From positions 1-31,284 of the forward strand of contig CAYQSU010000040.1 in the NCBI GenBank assembly GCA_964420325.1: a DNA stretch of 31,284 nucleotides, read 5' to 3'. Positions 1 to 7,913 of the stretch are shown here, in pieces. Each line of letters starts with the position of its first letter. Position 1 is the first letter of the stretch. The position numbers and the translations under genes are program-made. Below the pieces are notes generated by a model. That model made no database searches. It was given only the letters and a program-made list of their open reading frames with translations, and was not told where the DNA came from. The DNA comes from CAYQSU01 sp964420325 (GTDB lineage: Bacteria; Pseudomonadota; Alphaproteobacteria; Rhodospirillales; Defluviicoccaceae).

Positions 1-55
1 GCGCATCTGCTTTGGGAGCAGAGGGTCGCTGGTTCGAATCCAGTCTCCCCGACCA
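1..55 (+). tRNA. tRNA-Pro(UGG), 5' part cut off by the window edge
   Basis: The anticodon arm is CTGC-TTTGGGA-GCAG, whose loop gives anticodon TGG (proline). It is followed by a T-arm with the GGTTCGAATCC core, an acceptor 3' strand ending in CCCCG, discriminator A and an encoded CCA at 53-55. The acceptor 5' strand and D-arm lie outside the window. No integrase or repeated tRNA end is visible nearby, so there is no sign that it serves as an attachment site. Confidence 0.93.
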
Positions 56-151
56 TCCGCCGGAGCCCCCGGCACCGTCACGGAATCGCAAGAATTTGCG
101 CCATTTCCGCCGCCATAGGGGTATGATCGGAAGCGGGAGGATGGCGCGGCG
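56..151 (+). other. Intergenic leader before the regulator pair
   Basis: This short gap runs from the tRNA to the first Crp/Fnr gene. A GGGAGG ribosome-binding site at 135-140 precedes the ATG at 152. No TTGAC-N4-GTCAA palindrome is present, unlike the other transcription starts in this locus, so the regulators do not appear to be autoregulated through that box. No convincing promoter was recognised. Confidence 0.5.
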
Positions 152-922
152 ATGCCCGACACCCTGGATCAACGCCTCGAATGCAGCCTCAGGCGATGCT
201 TTCTCTGCGCGGGCCTGCGGCCGGAGGACTTGGCGGAGCTGTTGCGCGCGGCGATCACCGAACGGCACGAGACCGGCGACATCCTGTTTCGCAAGGGCGA
301 CGTCGCAGACCGTTTCTTCGTCGTCCTCGAGGGTCACGTCGTGCTCTATGTCGGCAGCGAACACGATCTCGGCGGCATCGCCCGCATCGTCGGCCCCGGC
401 GAGACGTTCGCGGAGGCTGCAATCTGCGGTCTCGGGCGCCATCCGGTGACCGCCGAGGTCATCGGCCCGGCCAGGCTCGTGGCCATCGAGGGCCGGCCCC
501 TCTGCCGGCTTCTCGAGGAGCGCTTCGACCTCGTCCTGTCGATGCTGGGCCAGCTGTCGATGCAGATGCGCACCCTCGTGGCGCAGATCACCGCGCTCAA
601 GATGAAGACCACCGCGGAACGGCTGGCGAGCCATCTCCTCGGCCTCACCGACGTCCGCTCCGGTCCGGCGCGCATCCGCCTCCCCTACGGCAAGAGGCTG
701 CTCGCGAGCGAGCTCGGGATGAAGCCGGAGACGCTGTCCCGCGCGTTTCACCGCCTGCAGGCCCTGGGCGTCCGCCATCACCGCGAGGCGGACGCGCTCG
801 TCGTCGACGACGTCGAGACGCTCCGCGCGTTCGCCGAGGGGGCGGATCCGGCCACAGCCCCGCGTTTCGAGGTTGCGCCGAGATCCGCGCGGCGGCACGG
901 CACGAACGATGCAGGGCGATGA
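152..922 (+). CDS. Crp/Fnr-family transcriptional regulator, Dnr/NnrR type (first of a tandem pair)
   Basis: This is a 256-residue cytoplasmic DNA-binding regulator. Residues about 20-130 form a cyclic-nucleotide-binding-type beta-barrel (GDILFRKGD, FFVVLEGHV). A long dimer helix at about 130-155 follows, then a C-terminal winged helix. The recognition helix reads PETLSRAF and keeps the Glu, Ser and Arg that let FNR and DNR read TTGA half-sites. Three N-terminal cysteines (11, 16, 19) do not match the C-x2-C-x5-C spacing of oxygen-sensing FNR, so a Dnr/NnrR-like NO sensor is more likely than an Fe-S FNR. Its stop overlaps the next start (ATGA, 919-922), implying co-translation. It probably controls the TTGAC-N4-GTCAA boxes found throughout this window; that link is inferred. 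Confidence 0.9.
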   Translation: MPDTLDQRLECSLRRCFLCAGLRPEDLAELLRAAITERHETGDILFRKGDVADRFFVVLEGHVVLYVGSEHDLGGIARIVGPGETFAEAAICGLGRHPVTAEVIGPARLVAIEGRPLCRLLEERFDLVLSMLGQLSMQMRTLVAQITALKMKTTAERLASHLLGLTDVRSGPARIRLPYGKRLLASELGMKPETLSRAFHRLQALGVRHHREADALVVDDVETLRAFAEGADPATAPRFEVAPRSARRHGTNDAGR

Positions 923-1611
923 GCCAGGCGTCGACACCTTCGCAGGCCGATTTCGCAGCGATCCGCGAGGCGCCGCCGTTCGCCGAGCTCTCGGCCGAGG
1001 CCGTGGCCGAGCTGCTTCAGGGCGCCGTCGTCCGGCGTTATCCCAAGGCCGCGCTCCTGTTCTCTGCGGGTGATCCGGCCGACGCCTTCTTCGCCGTCGT
1101 CGAGGGCGCCGTGCGCCTGTTCGCGCTCAATGCCGACGGCTCGGAAAGCACCATCGACATCGTCGGCGCGAGGATGACCTTCGCCGAGGCGGCGATCTTC
1201 GCCATCGGCCGCTATCCGGTGAATGCCGAGGCGATGGATGGGGCGCGTCTGGTGCGCATCGGAGCGGCGGTCTTTCTCCGCAAGCTGAGCGACAATCCTC
1301 GGCTCGCCCTCCAGATGCTGGCCTCCCTTGGCCGCTGGCAGCTGCGGCTGATGGGGGAGCTGTGGCAGCTCAAGGCGCAGACACCGGCACAAAGGCTCGC
1401 CTGGTATGTGCAGAATCTTGCTTCGGTTCGCGAGGGTCCCGTTGAGGTCAAGCTTCCCTATCCGAAGAGCCTCATCGCCAGCCGCATCGGCATCGCCCCC
1501 GAAAGCCTGTCGCGGGCGCTCTCCCGGCTCGGCGAGATCGGTGTCGAGAGCCACGGCGACGTGGTCCAGGTCCGCGACATCGAGGCGTTGAGGCGGTTCA
1601 GCGGCCTGTGA
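919..1611 (+). CDS. Crp/Fnr-family transcriptional regulator, Dnr/NnrR type (second of a tandem pair)
   Basis: This 230-residue regulator has the same architecture as its upstream neighbour: an effector barrel (GDPADAFFAVVEGAVRLF), the FAEAAIFAIGRYPVNAEA segment typical of Dnr-type proteins, a dimer helix, and a winged helix with PESLSRAL as recognition helix. No cysteines suitable for an Fe-S cluster are present in the N-terminus. The start at 919 was chosen because it gives the ATGA overlap with the first regulator and a normal N-terminus; longer upstream reading in this frame is a GC-rich shadow. The pair is diverged, so the two may respond to different signals (for example NO versus oxygen or redox state) or form heterodimers. 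Both ideas are inference. An FNR-type box begins 15 bp after its stop. Confidence 0.9.
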   Translation: MSQASTPSQADFAAIREAPPFAELSAEAVAELLQGAVVRRYPKAALLFSAGDPADAFFAVVEGAVRLFALNADGSESTIDIVGARMTFAEAAIFAIGRYPVNAEAMDGARLVRIGAAVFLRKLSDNPRLALQMLASLGRWQLRLMGELWQLKAQTPAQRLAWYVQNLASVREGPVEVKLPYPKSLIASRIGIAPESLSRALSRLGEIGVESHGDVVQVRDIEALRRFSGL

Positions 1612-1626
1612 GCCCGGCGGCCGGCC

Positions 1627-1640
1627 TTGACAACCGTCAA
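1627..1640 (+). promoter_or_regulatory. FNR/NNR-type operator before the DUF2249 operon
   Basis: TTGACAACCGTCAA is a perfect TTGAC-N4-GTCAA palindrome. Its centre (1633.5) lies about 41.5 bp before a predicted start near 1675, with a CATGAT -10-like hexamer at 1663-1668. That is class II activator geometry. The GGAGGAGGG ribosome-binding site and the TTG start follow. Confidence 0.85.
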
Positions 1641-1697
1641 TGCTGCGCCGCGGCGGCCTTCCCATGATGGTCGCCCCGCGTTTCGGAGGAGGGTTCC

Positions 1698-2579
1698 TTG
1701 AGCAAGGACGGAGAGCCGCCGATCGGTCGGGACCGGGGTTCGCCTCCACGCGCGCCCGCGAGGCGGTTCGGGGCGGGAGACCGGCTCGCCGACGTGGTCG
1801 CCGCCGATCCCGGCGCGGCGGACCGCTTCGTCGCCCTGCACCCGTGCTTCGGGTTCCTCAAGCTTGCCGACCCCGCCGAGCGGCTCTCGGAGGCGCTCTC
1901 GCTGGCAGAGGCTGCCCGCCTTTCCGGCCTGCCGCTGGCGCGCGTGCTCGCGATTGCCGACGGCGAGGCGCCGACCGCCAGGGACGCCGCCGAGAGGCCG
2001 CCGTGCGGCCCGGTCACCGAGACCGAGCCCGAGCCGCGGCCGGAGTGGATGGACGGCTTCGTCGAGCGCGCCGCGCCGGCGGTCGATGCGCGCGCGCTGC
2101 TCGCGGCCGGCGAGGATCCGCTGTCCGCGGTGCTCGCCGCCGCCGCCGGCACCGCCGAGGGCGGCGGTCTGATCATCGATGCCCCGTTCAATCCGCTGCC
2201 GCTGCGCCAGCTCCTCGCGCGCCAGGGTTTCTCGACCCACGGCCGCAGCCTCGCTCCCGGGCACTGGCGGATCTGGTGCCGGCGCTCGGCCCCGACCCCC
2301 GCGGCCGCCACCAAGCCGGCGGGGCCTTCCGGGCCGATGATCTGGCGGGCGGCGGATGGCGTTCACATCGACGTGCGTGGCCTGGAAGCGCCGGGGCCGC
2401 TGACGTCGATCCTGGCGCTGATCGAGTCCGGCGATCACGATGGCGTCGTCGTCGTCCACCACTGGCGGCAGCCGCTCTACCTGTTCCCCGAGCTCGCCGA
2501 GCGGCACTGGTCCTGGGAAGAGGTGCCGGCCGCCGAGCCGGGCGAGCTGCGCTTCGTCCTGCGGCGGAGCGACCGCTAG
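1698..2579 (+). CDS. DUF1858/DUF2249 domain protein
   Basis: This is a 293-residue soluble protein of unknown biochemical role. Residues about 28-90 (RLADVVAADPG through ARVLAIADG) look like a DUF1858 segment. Residues about 155-195 (FNPLPLRQLLARQGF, WRIWCRR) and about 215-290 (VHIDVRGLEAPGPL, WSWEEVPA, LRFVLRR) look like two DUF2249 units. TTG at 1698 is taken as the start because GGAGGAGGG at 1685-1693 lies immediately upstream and the FNR-type promoter ends before it. DUF2249 proteins recur in denitrification and NO-stress clusters, often near hemerythrins; a role in NO or nitrite metabolism is inferred. The stop overlaps the next start by one base. Confidence 0.82.
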   Translation: MSKDGEPPIGRDRGSPPRAPARRFGAGDRLADVVAADPGAADRFVALHPCFGFLKLADPAERLSEALSLAEAARLSGLPLARVLAIADGEAPTARDAAERPPCGPVTETEPEPRPEWMDGFVERAAPAVDARALLAAGEDPLSAVLAAAAGTAEGGGLIIDAPFNPLPLRQLLARQGFSTHGRSLAPGHWRIWCRRSAPTPAAATKPAGPSGPMIWRAADGVHIDVRGLEAPGPLTSILALIESGDHDGVVVVHHWRQPLYLFPELAERHWSWEEVPAAEPGELRFVLRRSDR

Positions 2580-3931
2580 TGTTTCCGGGCGTCGATCTCG
2601 GCGGCGCCGGGCAGCGCCTCCTCGCCGAGGACATCCCGCTCCGCTTCTTCGGCACCGCCGTCGCCTGCCATGTCCTGGCCTGGGTGGCGCTCGTCATCGT
2701 CGCCGACGATGCCGCCCTGTTCTCGGGCGGCGCCAGCCCGATGCTGGCCGCCGTCCACGTCCTGACCGTGGGCGTCCTGGTGCTGACCGCCATGGGGTCC
2801 TCGTTCCAGATGCTGCCGGTGGCCCTCGGCCGGCCGGCGCCGCCGGCGCTCGCGTGCAACGCCGGCTTCGGTCTCGTCGTCGCCGGCGCGACGCTGCTGA
2901 TCGCCGGCTTCGCCGTCTTCGAGCCCGTGCTGGCTGCCGTCGGTGCCGCCGTGCTGGCCGCGGCCGTCGCGCTCTTCGCCGTGGTCGTGGCCCGGGTTAT
3001 CCGCGGCAGCCAGGAGATGCAGGCGGTCGTCCTGCACGTCTGGACGGCGCTCGCCGCGCTGCTTGCGGGCACCGGCCTCGCCGTCGCGCTCGCGCTCGAC
3101 AACGTCATGGGGGTCCTGTCCAACCACGCGTCGGCGGCCCTCGCTCACGCCCTGCTGATGGGCTACGGCTTCATGGGCATGCTGGCGCTCGGCCTGAGCC
3201 AGGTCGTCGTGCCGCTGTTCGCCGTCGCCCTGGTTCCCTATTCGGGCTGGGCGGAAGCCTCCTACTGGTGTGCGGCCGCCGGCCTCGTCCTCGCCGTGCT
3301 CGGCATCGGCCTCGGCGAGGATCTGGTGGTGTTCGCCGCCCTCGTCGCCGGCCTCGCCGCCGCCGGCCTCCACCTCCGCCTGATGACCGATGTCGTGGCC
3401 AAGCGGATGCGCCGGCGGCTCGGCCGGGAGTTCCTCTTGATCCGCGCCTCTTGGGGTCTCCTGCCGGCGAGCCTCGCGATCGGCGGCGTGCTCCTGTTCG
3501 GCGGCCTCGCCGACACCGGCCCGGCGTTGTTCGGCTTCGTGCTCGTGTACGGCTGGCTGCTCACGCTGCTCCTGGGCGTGCTGCAGCGGATCGTCCCCCT
3601 GCTCGCCTCGATGCACACCGGCCGGCCGGGCCGTCCGCCGGCGGCACCCTCCGAGCTCACCGCCGAGCGTCCGCTGGAGATCCACCAGTGGTGCCACTTC
3701 GCCGCGCTGGCCCTCGTCGCCGGCGGCATCGCCGCGGCCGAGGGCGATGTCGTCCGCGCCGGCGCCGCGATCGGCACCGTCGGCGGCCTCTCCTACCTGG
3801 TGTTCACGGTGACCGCGTTCCGGCGCATGCGGCGGCACATGCGGCGCGCTCCCGGCCCGCAGGCACCGGCGGCTCGCTCGGGTGCCACCGCTGCCGAGCC
3901 GGCGGGCAAGGTCGGGGCGCGGGCGGAATGA
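2579..3931 (+). CDS. Polytopic membrane protein, distantly NnrS / heme-copper subunit I-like
   Basis: This protein of about 450 residues is almost entirely hydrophobic, with roughly 11-12 predicted membrane helices. It starts at GTG 2579, which shares one base with the upstream TAG. Histidines sit in several helices (AAVHVLTVG, VVLHVWTAL, ALAHALLMGYG, SMHTG), and the HVLTVGVLVLTAMGSSFQMLP segment recalls the first heme-binding helix of heme-copper oxidases and the NnrS fold. It is neither a standard NnrS nor a catalytic subunit I, because the paired CuB histidines are not evident. It is translationally coupled to the DUF2249 protein upstream and to a hemerythrin downstream (ATGA overlap). The setting suggests heme or NO handling in the inner membrane, but no function can be assigned. 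Confidence 0.8.
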   Translation: MFPGVDLGGAGQRLLAEDIPLRFFGTAVACHVLAWVALVIVADDAALFSGGASPMLAAVHVLTVGVLVLTAMGSSFQMLPVALGRPAPPALACNAGFGLVVAGATLLIAGFAVFEPVLAAVGAAVLAAAVALFAVVVARVIRGSQEMQAVVLHVWTALAALLAGTGLAVALALDNVMGVLSNHASAALAHALLMGYGFMGMLALGLSQVVVPLFAVALVPYSGWAEASYWCAAAGLVLAVLGIGLGEDLVVFAALVAGLAAAGLHLRLMTDVVAKRMRRRLGREFLLIRASWGLLPASLAIGGVLLFGGLADTGPALFGFVLVYGWLLTLLLGVLQRIVPLLASMHTGRPGRPPAAPSELTAERPLEIHQWCHFAALALVAGGIAAAEGDVVRAGAAIGTVGGLSYLVFTVTAFRRMRRHMRRAPGPQAPAARSGATAAEPAGKVGARAE

Positions 3932-4446
3932 CCGACGTCGGCGACATCCTGCACCGGGAGCACCTGCAGACGCTGGAGGCGTTGAACGCGCTCGAGCAGC
4001 GCACCACCGGCCGCAACCGGGATCGCCCGCTTAGCGCCGCGGACGACGACGACCGGAAGCTCCTCGAGGCGGTCCTTGCCGTCCTCGATCACGACGTCGA
4101 TTACCATTTCCGGTTCGAGGAGGAGGACCTGTTCCCGGCGCTGGCCGGCGCCGGCAGCGCAGACATGGTCGAGCTCCTGATCCGGGAGCACGAGGCCATT
4201 CGCCCGCTGGTCGCCGAGCTGAAGAAGCTCGCCGGCCGCATCCTTGAGGGGGCCATGGACGCCGAGGTCTGGCAGGCGTTCCGCTACGCCGCCCTCGATG
4301 TCGTCAACAGCGTGCTCTTCCACGTCCAGAAGGAGGAGCTGAGCCTGATCCGGCGTCTCGGCTTCCTGTTGCCTTCCGACGTCGACCAGGCGCTTGCCCG
4401 GCGCTATGTTGAGACTCCCCTACCGCCGCGGGACGGCGCCGGTTGA
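3928..4446 (+). CDS. Hemerythrin HHE-domain protein
   Basis: This is a 172-residue cytoplasmic four-helix-bundle protein. Iron-ligand-type motifs visible are LHREHLQTLE near the N-terminus, DYHFRFEEEDLFP in the middle, LLIREHEAIRPL, and LFHVQKEEL near the C-terminus. That arrangement matches the HHE hemerythrin class related to the YtfE/DnrN NO-stress proteins rather than the shorter bacteriohemerythrins found elsewhere in this window. The start overlaps the previous gene as ATGA. Its stop codon (4444-4446) lies inside the FNR-type box of the next operon. Binding or detoxification of NO, or repair of NO-damaged iron centres, is the most likely role (inference from family and context). Confidence 0.86.
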   Translation: MTDVGDILHREHLQTLEALNALEQRTTGRNRDRPLSAADDDDRKLLEAVLAVLDHDVDYHFRFEEEDLFPALAGAGSADMVELLIREHEAIRPLVAELKKLAGRILEGAMDAEVWQAFRYAALDVVNSVLFHVQKEELSLIRRLGFLLPSDVDQALARRYVETPLPPRDGAG

Positions 4447-4456
4447 CATGGGTCAA
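4443..4456 (+). promoter_or_regulatory. FNR/NNR-type operator before hemA
   Basis: TTGACATGGGTCAA is a perfect TTGAC-N4-GTCAA palindrome centred at 4449.5. A start site near 4491 would put it at -41.5; the -10 region (AAGACT, 4479-4484) is weak. The box overlaps the stop codon of the upstream hemerythrin gene. Confidence 0.83.
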
Positions 4457-4515
4457 GGCATGCCCAAGCTGAGAGGGAAAGACTGCCCGCGAGGGCACGG
4501 AGGAGACCGAAACCG

Positions 4516-5814
4516 GTGGATGCGATGATGAACGAACTGCGCGGGATCCCGCGCGCCGACGAAGCCCCGCAGCAGGAGACGGCGGAGCCTGCGGCCGCCG
4601 CCATGGACTACGAGGCCTTCTTCGCCCAGCGGGTGACCGCCTTGCATCGCGAAGGGCGCTACCGGGTGTTCGCCGATCTGGAGCGCAAGGCCGGGGCGTT
4701 TCCGCGGGCGCTCTGCCATCGGCCGGAGGGCCCGCGGGAGATCACGGTGTGGTGCTCGAACGACTATCTCGGCATGGGCCAGCATACCGACGTGCTGGCG
4801 GCGATGGAGACGGCGTTGCGCCGCTGCGGCGCCGGCGCCGGCGGGACGCGCAACATCTCGGGCACCAACCACTATCACGTGCTGTTGGAGCAGGAGCTTG
4901 CCGATCTCCACCGCTGCGAGGCGGCGCTGGTGTTCGGCTCCGGCTGGGTCGCCAACATGACCGCGCTCGGGACGATCTGCCGTGCGCTCCCCGACTGCCT
5001 CGTGCTGTCGGACGCGAAGAACCACAACTCGATGATCGAGGGCATCGTCCACTCGAAGGCGGAGAAGCGGATCTTCCGCCACAACGACCCGGCGCACCTG
5101 GAGGCGCTGCTGCGGGAGGTCCCGCGCGCCCGGCCGAAGCTGGTGGCGTTCGAGTCCGTCTACTCGATGGACGGCGACGTGGCGCCGATCGGCGACCTCT
5201 GCGACGTCGCCGAGCGCCATGGCGCGATGACGTTCCTGGACGAGGTGCATGCGGTCGGCCTCTACGGCCCGCGGGGGGCCGGCGTCGCCGAGCGCGACGG
5301 AGTGATGCACCGCCTGACGGTGATCCAGGGCACGCTCGCCAAGGCGTTCGGCGTCGTCGGCGGCTACATCGCCGGCTCGGCGGCGCTCGTCGACTTCGTG
5401 CGCTCGTACGGTGCGGGCTTCATCTTCTCCACCGCCATGCCGCCGGCGGTCGCCGCCGGAGCGCTGGCGAGCGTGCGCTTCCTCAAGGTCCACGACGAGC
5501 TCCGGGCGCGCCATCAGGAGCGGGCGCGGACGCTCAAGCGCCGGCTCGCCGAGGCCGGCCTGCCGGCGATGCCGTCCGCGACCCACATCGTGCCGGTCCT
5601 CGTCGGCGATCCGGTCGCCTGCAAGCGGGCCTCCGACGAGCTCCTCGACCGCCACGCCATCTATGTCCAGCCGATCAACTATCCCACCGTCGAGCGCGGC
5701 ACCGAGCGCCTCCGCCTCACCCCGACGCCGCTGCACAGCGATCAGGACATCGACCACCTTGTCGAGGCTCTCTCCGACGTCTGGCGCCGCCTCCGGCTGA
5801 GGCGGGCCGCCTGA
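4516..5814 (+). CDS. hemA: 5-aminolevulinate synthase (C4 pathway)
   Basis: This enzyme condenses glycine and succinyl-CoA to 5-aminolevulinate, the first step of tetrapyrrole synthesis, using PLP in the cytoplasm. It has 432 residues. Family motifs run from EGRYRVFADLER through WCSNDYLGMG, GTRNISGTNHYH, the PLP-binding DEVHAVGLYG, and TLAKAFG with the Schiff-base lysine at about K276. GTG 4516 is taken as start because GGAGGAGA (4499-4506) is correctly spaced from it; ATG 4525 or 4528 are alternatives. About 29 residues precede the usual ALAS start (MDYEAFF), which is a modest extension. The FNR-type box upstream suggests that this copy is induced under denitrifying conditions to supply heme c, heme b and heme d1. 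A housekeeping hemA may exist elsewhere. Confidence 0.95.
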   Translation: MDAMMNELRGIPRADEAPQQETAEPAAAAMDYEAFFAQRVTALHREGRYRVFADLERKAGAFPRALCHRPEGPREITVWCSNDYLGMGQHTDVLAAMETALRRCGAGAGGTRNISGTNHYHVLLEQELADLHRCEAALVFGSGWVANMTALGTICRALPDCLVLSDAKNHNSMIEGIVHSKAEKRIFRHNDPAHLEALLREVPRARPKLVAFESVYSMDGDVAPIGDLCDVAERHGAMTFLDEVHAVGLYGPRGAGVAERDGVMHRLTVIQGTLAKAFGVVGGYIAGSAALVDFVRSYGAGFIFSTAMPPAVAAGALASVRFLKVHDELRARHQERARTLKRRLAEAGLPAMPSATHIVPVLVGDPVACKRASDELLDRHAIYVQPINYPTVERGTERLRLTPTPLHSDQDIDHLVEALSDVWRRLRLRRAA

Positions 5815-5840
5815 GCGCCGCGGCGGAAGGAGGCACGCCG

Positions 5841-6242
5841 ATGACGACCCGGCGGCTGGAATGGACGGAGAAGCACCGCATCGGCGTCGACTACCTCGAT
5901 TACGAGCACCAGAAGCTGTTCAAGACCATCAATCTCCTCACCGACGAGCTCGATCGCCACGTCGACAAGGAGGAGATTAACGCCTGCCTTGGCGAGATCC
6001 ATGCCCGGATGACCGCGCACTTCGCGCTCGAAGAGCAGTACATGCGCGAGAAGCGGTACGGGGACTACGCCGCCCACAAGGCGGAGCACGACAAGTTCCT
6101 CGACGACTTCGTCGACGTCATGGTGCGCTTCGAGAACGCGCCCGGGGACAGCGAGAGCGCGCTGCTTCGCGGCGAGCTGATGCACTGGATCGATGGCCAC
6201 GTGCTGACGTCCGACAAGCGTCTCGGCGCCGGCGCCCGGTAG
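5841..6242 (+). CDS. Bacteriohemerythrin
   Basis: This 133-residue single-domain hemerythrin carries a di-iron site in a four-helix bundle. The ligand pattern is complete: DYEHQKLF (first His), AHFALEEQYM (His and Glu), AAHKAEH (two His), and WIDGHVLTSDKRL (His and Asp). GGAAGGAGG at 5824-5832 lies close to the ATG. It follows hemA by 26 bp and is probably in the same operon. Family members bind O2, and some bind NO. Placement next to NO-metabolism genes suggests oxygen or NO buffering in the cytoplasm (inference). It is clearly related to the gene at 13833, which shares HFALEEQ and the following spacing. Confidence 0.92.
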   Translation: MTTRRLEWTEKHRIGVDYLDYEHQKLFKTINLLTDELDRHVDKEEINACLGEIHARMTAHFALEEQYMREKRYGDYAAHKAEHDKFLDDFVDVMVRFENAPGDSESALLRGELMHWIDGHVLTSDKRLGAGAR

Positions 6243-6273
6243 TGCGGCCGGCGCTCGCCCGGCCGGATCGCCG

Positions 6274-6687
6274 ATGACCCTGATCCTGTGGAGGAACGAG
6301 TACTCGGTCGGCATCGGCACACTCGACGCCGACCACATCGTCATCGCCAGCCTGATCAATCACATCGACGACGCCAAGCAGGCCGGCACCGACGAGACCG
6401 CGATCGCGGCCATCTTGAGCGCCCTGATCGAGCACGCCCGCCGCCATTTCGCCCGCGAGGAGCGGCTGATGGAGAAGAGCGGCTATCCGGCGCTCGAGCG
6501 TCACCGCGAGGAGCATCGCCTGCTCGAAGACCAGCTCCGGGAGATGCACGAGGAATACCAGCGCACACCCGATCCCGAGCTCAGCCAGGAGATCATGGAG
6601 CTCCTCAACTTCTGGTTGGTCGAGCACATCCTCAAGGTCGACATGCACTACAGGCCGTACCTCAAGGCCGATCCGGAGGTCTCCTAG
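6274..6687 (+). CDS. Bacteriohemerythrin
   Basis: This 137-residue single-domain hemerythrin has ligand-type motifs TLDADHIVIASLINH, RRHFAREERLM, LERHREEH and VEHILKVDMHYRPYL, the set expected for a di-iron centre. The start at ATG 6274 gives the standard ILWRNEYSVGIGTLD N-terminus seen in this family; no strong ribosome-binding site is visible. It is 31 bp after the preceding hemerythrin and probably belongs to the hemA operon. Its 3' end overlaps the convergent nnrS gene by 26 bp, so the two mRNAs have complementary tails. It is more divergent from the 5841 copy than that copy is from the 13833 one. Oxygen or NO binding is inferred. Confidence 0.91.
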   Translation: MTLILWRNEYSVGIGTLDADHIVIASLINHIDDAKQAGTDETAIAAILSALIEHARRHFAREERLMEKSGYPALERHREEHRLLEDQLREMHEEYQRTPDPELSQEIMELLNFWLVEHILKVDMHYRPYLKADPEVS

Positions 6688-7849
6688 ACGCCGGCGGCCC
6701 GGCCATCGCCAAGAGCAGGCCGGCCACCATCGCGAAGGCGAAGGCCCAGAGGGCTGCCGCCGCCGCCAGCAAGACCGTCGGCTCCTCGGCGATCGGCGCC
6801 GCGAGCCGGAGCGCCGCGGCGAGCGCGACGAGGACCACCGCGGCGGCGGCACCCGCCGGACGGGCGATCGGGCGCCGGCTGCGCTGGGCCGACGCCCGCA
6901 CCATCATCGTCGTCGCGAGCACGCCGAAGGCGCCGACGGCCAACGCATGCAGGGCCTCGAACACGAGACCGGGGCTCGCGATCTGCACCAGTCCCTTCGC
7001 CGCCAGGGCCGCTCCCAGCCACAGGTAGCCGAGGTGCAGGGCGGAGACCTCCCAGAGGCCGGAGACCCGCCAGATCCGCCAGCGGGCGAGGCGGACAAAG
7101 GCTATTGCACCCGCCCCGGCGGCAAGGGCGCCCGAGGCCGGTCCCATCGGCGGCCACGCATCCAACGCCGTCATGGCGATCAGAGCGACGACGCCGATCC
7201 GCTCCAACCGGGCCTGGGCGGCGCCCCTGATCGGCATTCCCTGTCTCCGCAGCGCGCCCGAGGTGGCGGCGGCGATGATGCGGCCGCCCATCGCGAACAT
7301 CAGCAGCGCAAGGAGATCGATGGCAAGAACGAGGCCGATCTCCTCGCCCAGCCGAACCACGCCGAGCGCCCCCAGCTGGAAGATCACCTCGGCGACCAGG
7401 AAGGCGCCGACGACCGGGCCGAAGACGGCGTTGTCGAGGCTCTTCGCCGCACGCAGAAACGGCATGCCGGCAAGGAGGAAGAGCGCGAGCGGATAGGCGA
7501 GGGCGAGGGGGACGCCGGCGAGGCCGGGCATGAATGGTGCCGCGCGCCCGCCGAGCCACGCCGCGAACACGAGGAGCGCTGCCGGCCGCGAGGGGCCGGT
7601 CAACAGGTAGCCGCCGACGACGGCCAACGCGAAGCCGAAGACCATCTCGTGGCCGTGCCAGTAGGCCGGCAGCGGCAGCGGCCAGAGGCCCATGGAGACG
7701 GCGGTCCACAGCGGCACGGCGAGCACGGCGAACACCGCGGCCGCAACGAAGAACAACAGAAAGGTTGCGGGGCGCTCCGGCCGTCGCGAGCCCACGGTGT
7801 CGCCGGCGCTGCCTCCAGCGGTCGAGGGGGCCGTCGCTCCTCTCCTCAC
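6662..7849 (-). CDS. nnrS: NnrS family heme-copper membrane protein
   Basis: This is a polytopic inner-membrane protein of about 395 residues. The diagnostic NnrS segment is visible: FLLFFVAAAVFAVLAVPLW, then YWHGHEMVFGFALAVVGGYLLTG, and later histidines in hydrophobic helices. NnrS proteins contain heme and copper and relieve NO stress; the gene is typically under NnrR control, which fits the FNR-type box at 7914-7927. The start is uncertain. The frame stays open up to a TTG inside that box, which cannot be used if the promoter is real. GTG at 7849 is chosen because it leaves about a 30-nt leader after the predicted start site; GTG at 7867 or 7796 are alternatives and none has a good ribosome-binding site. 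The 3' end overlaps the convergent hemerythrin gene. Confidence 0.88.
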   Translation of the reverse strand: MRRGATAPSTAGGSAGDTVGSRRPERPATFLLFFVAAAVFAVLAVPLWTAVSMGLWPLPLPAYWHGHEMVFGFALAVVGGYLLTGPSRPAALLVFAAWLGGRAAPFMPGLAGVPLALAYPLALFLLAGMPFLRAAKSLDNAVFGPVVGAFLVAEVIFQLGALGVVRLGEEIGLVLAIDLLALLMFAMGGRIIAAATSGALRRQGMPIRGAAQARLERIGVVALIAMTALDAWPPMGPASGALAAGAGAIAFVRLARWRIWRVSGLWEVSALHLGYLWLGAALAAKGLVQIASPGLVFEALHALAVGAFGVLATTMMVRASAQRSRRPIARPAGAAAAVVLVALAAALRLAAPIAEEPTVLLAAAAALWAFAFAMVAGLLLAMAGPPASRRPPDRP

Positions 7850-7913
7850 GTCCAGGTTGCCCGGCACGGCAAGCCCGGGTCCGGCATCAGACAGGGAAGC
7901 GGCCCGCGCGGTC

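Noticed and set aside
1..151. tRNA-Pro end as a genomic-island attachment site
   Set aside because: No integrase gene and no repeat of the tRNA 3' end was noticed in the window.
1640..2578. Possible N-terminal extension of the polytopic membrane protein
   Set aside because: This stretch overlaps the DUF1858/DUF2249 gene in another frame and is Arg-rich with no homology; GTG 2579 gives a start tightly coupled to the upstream stop.
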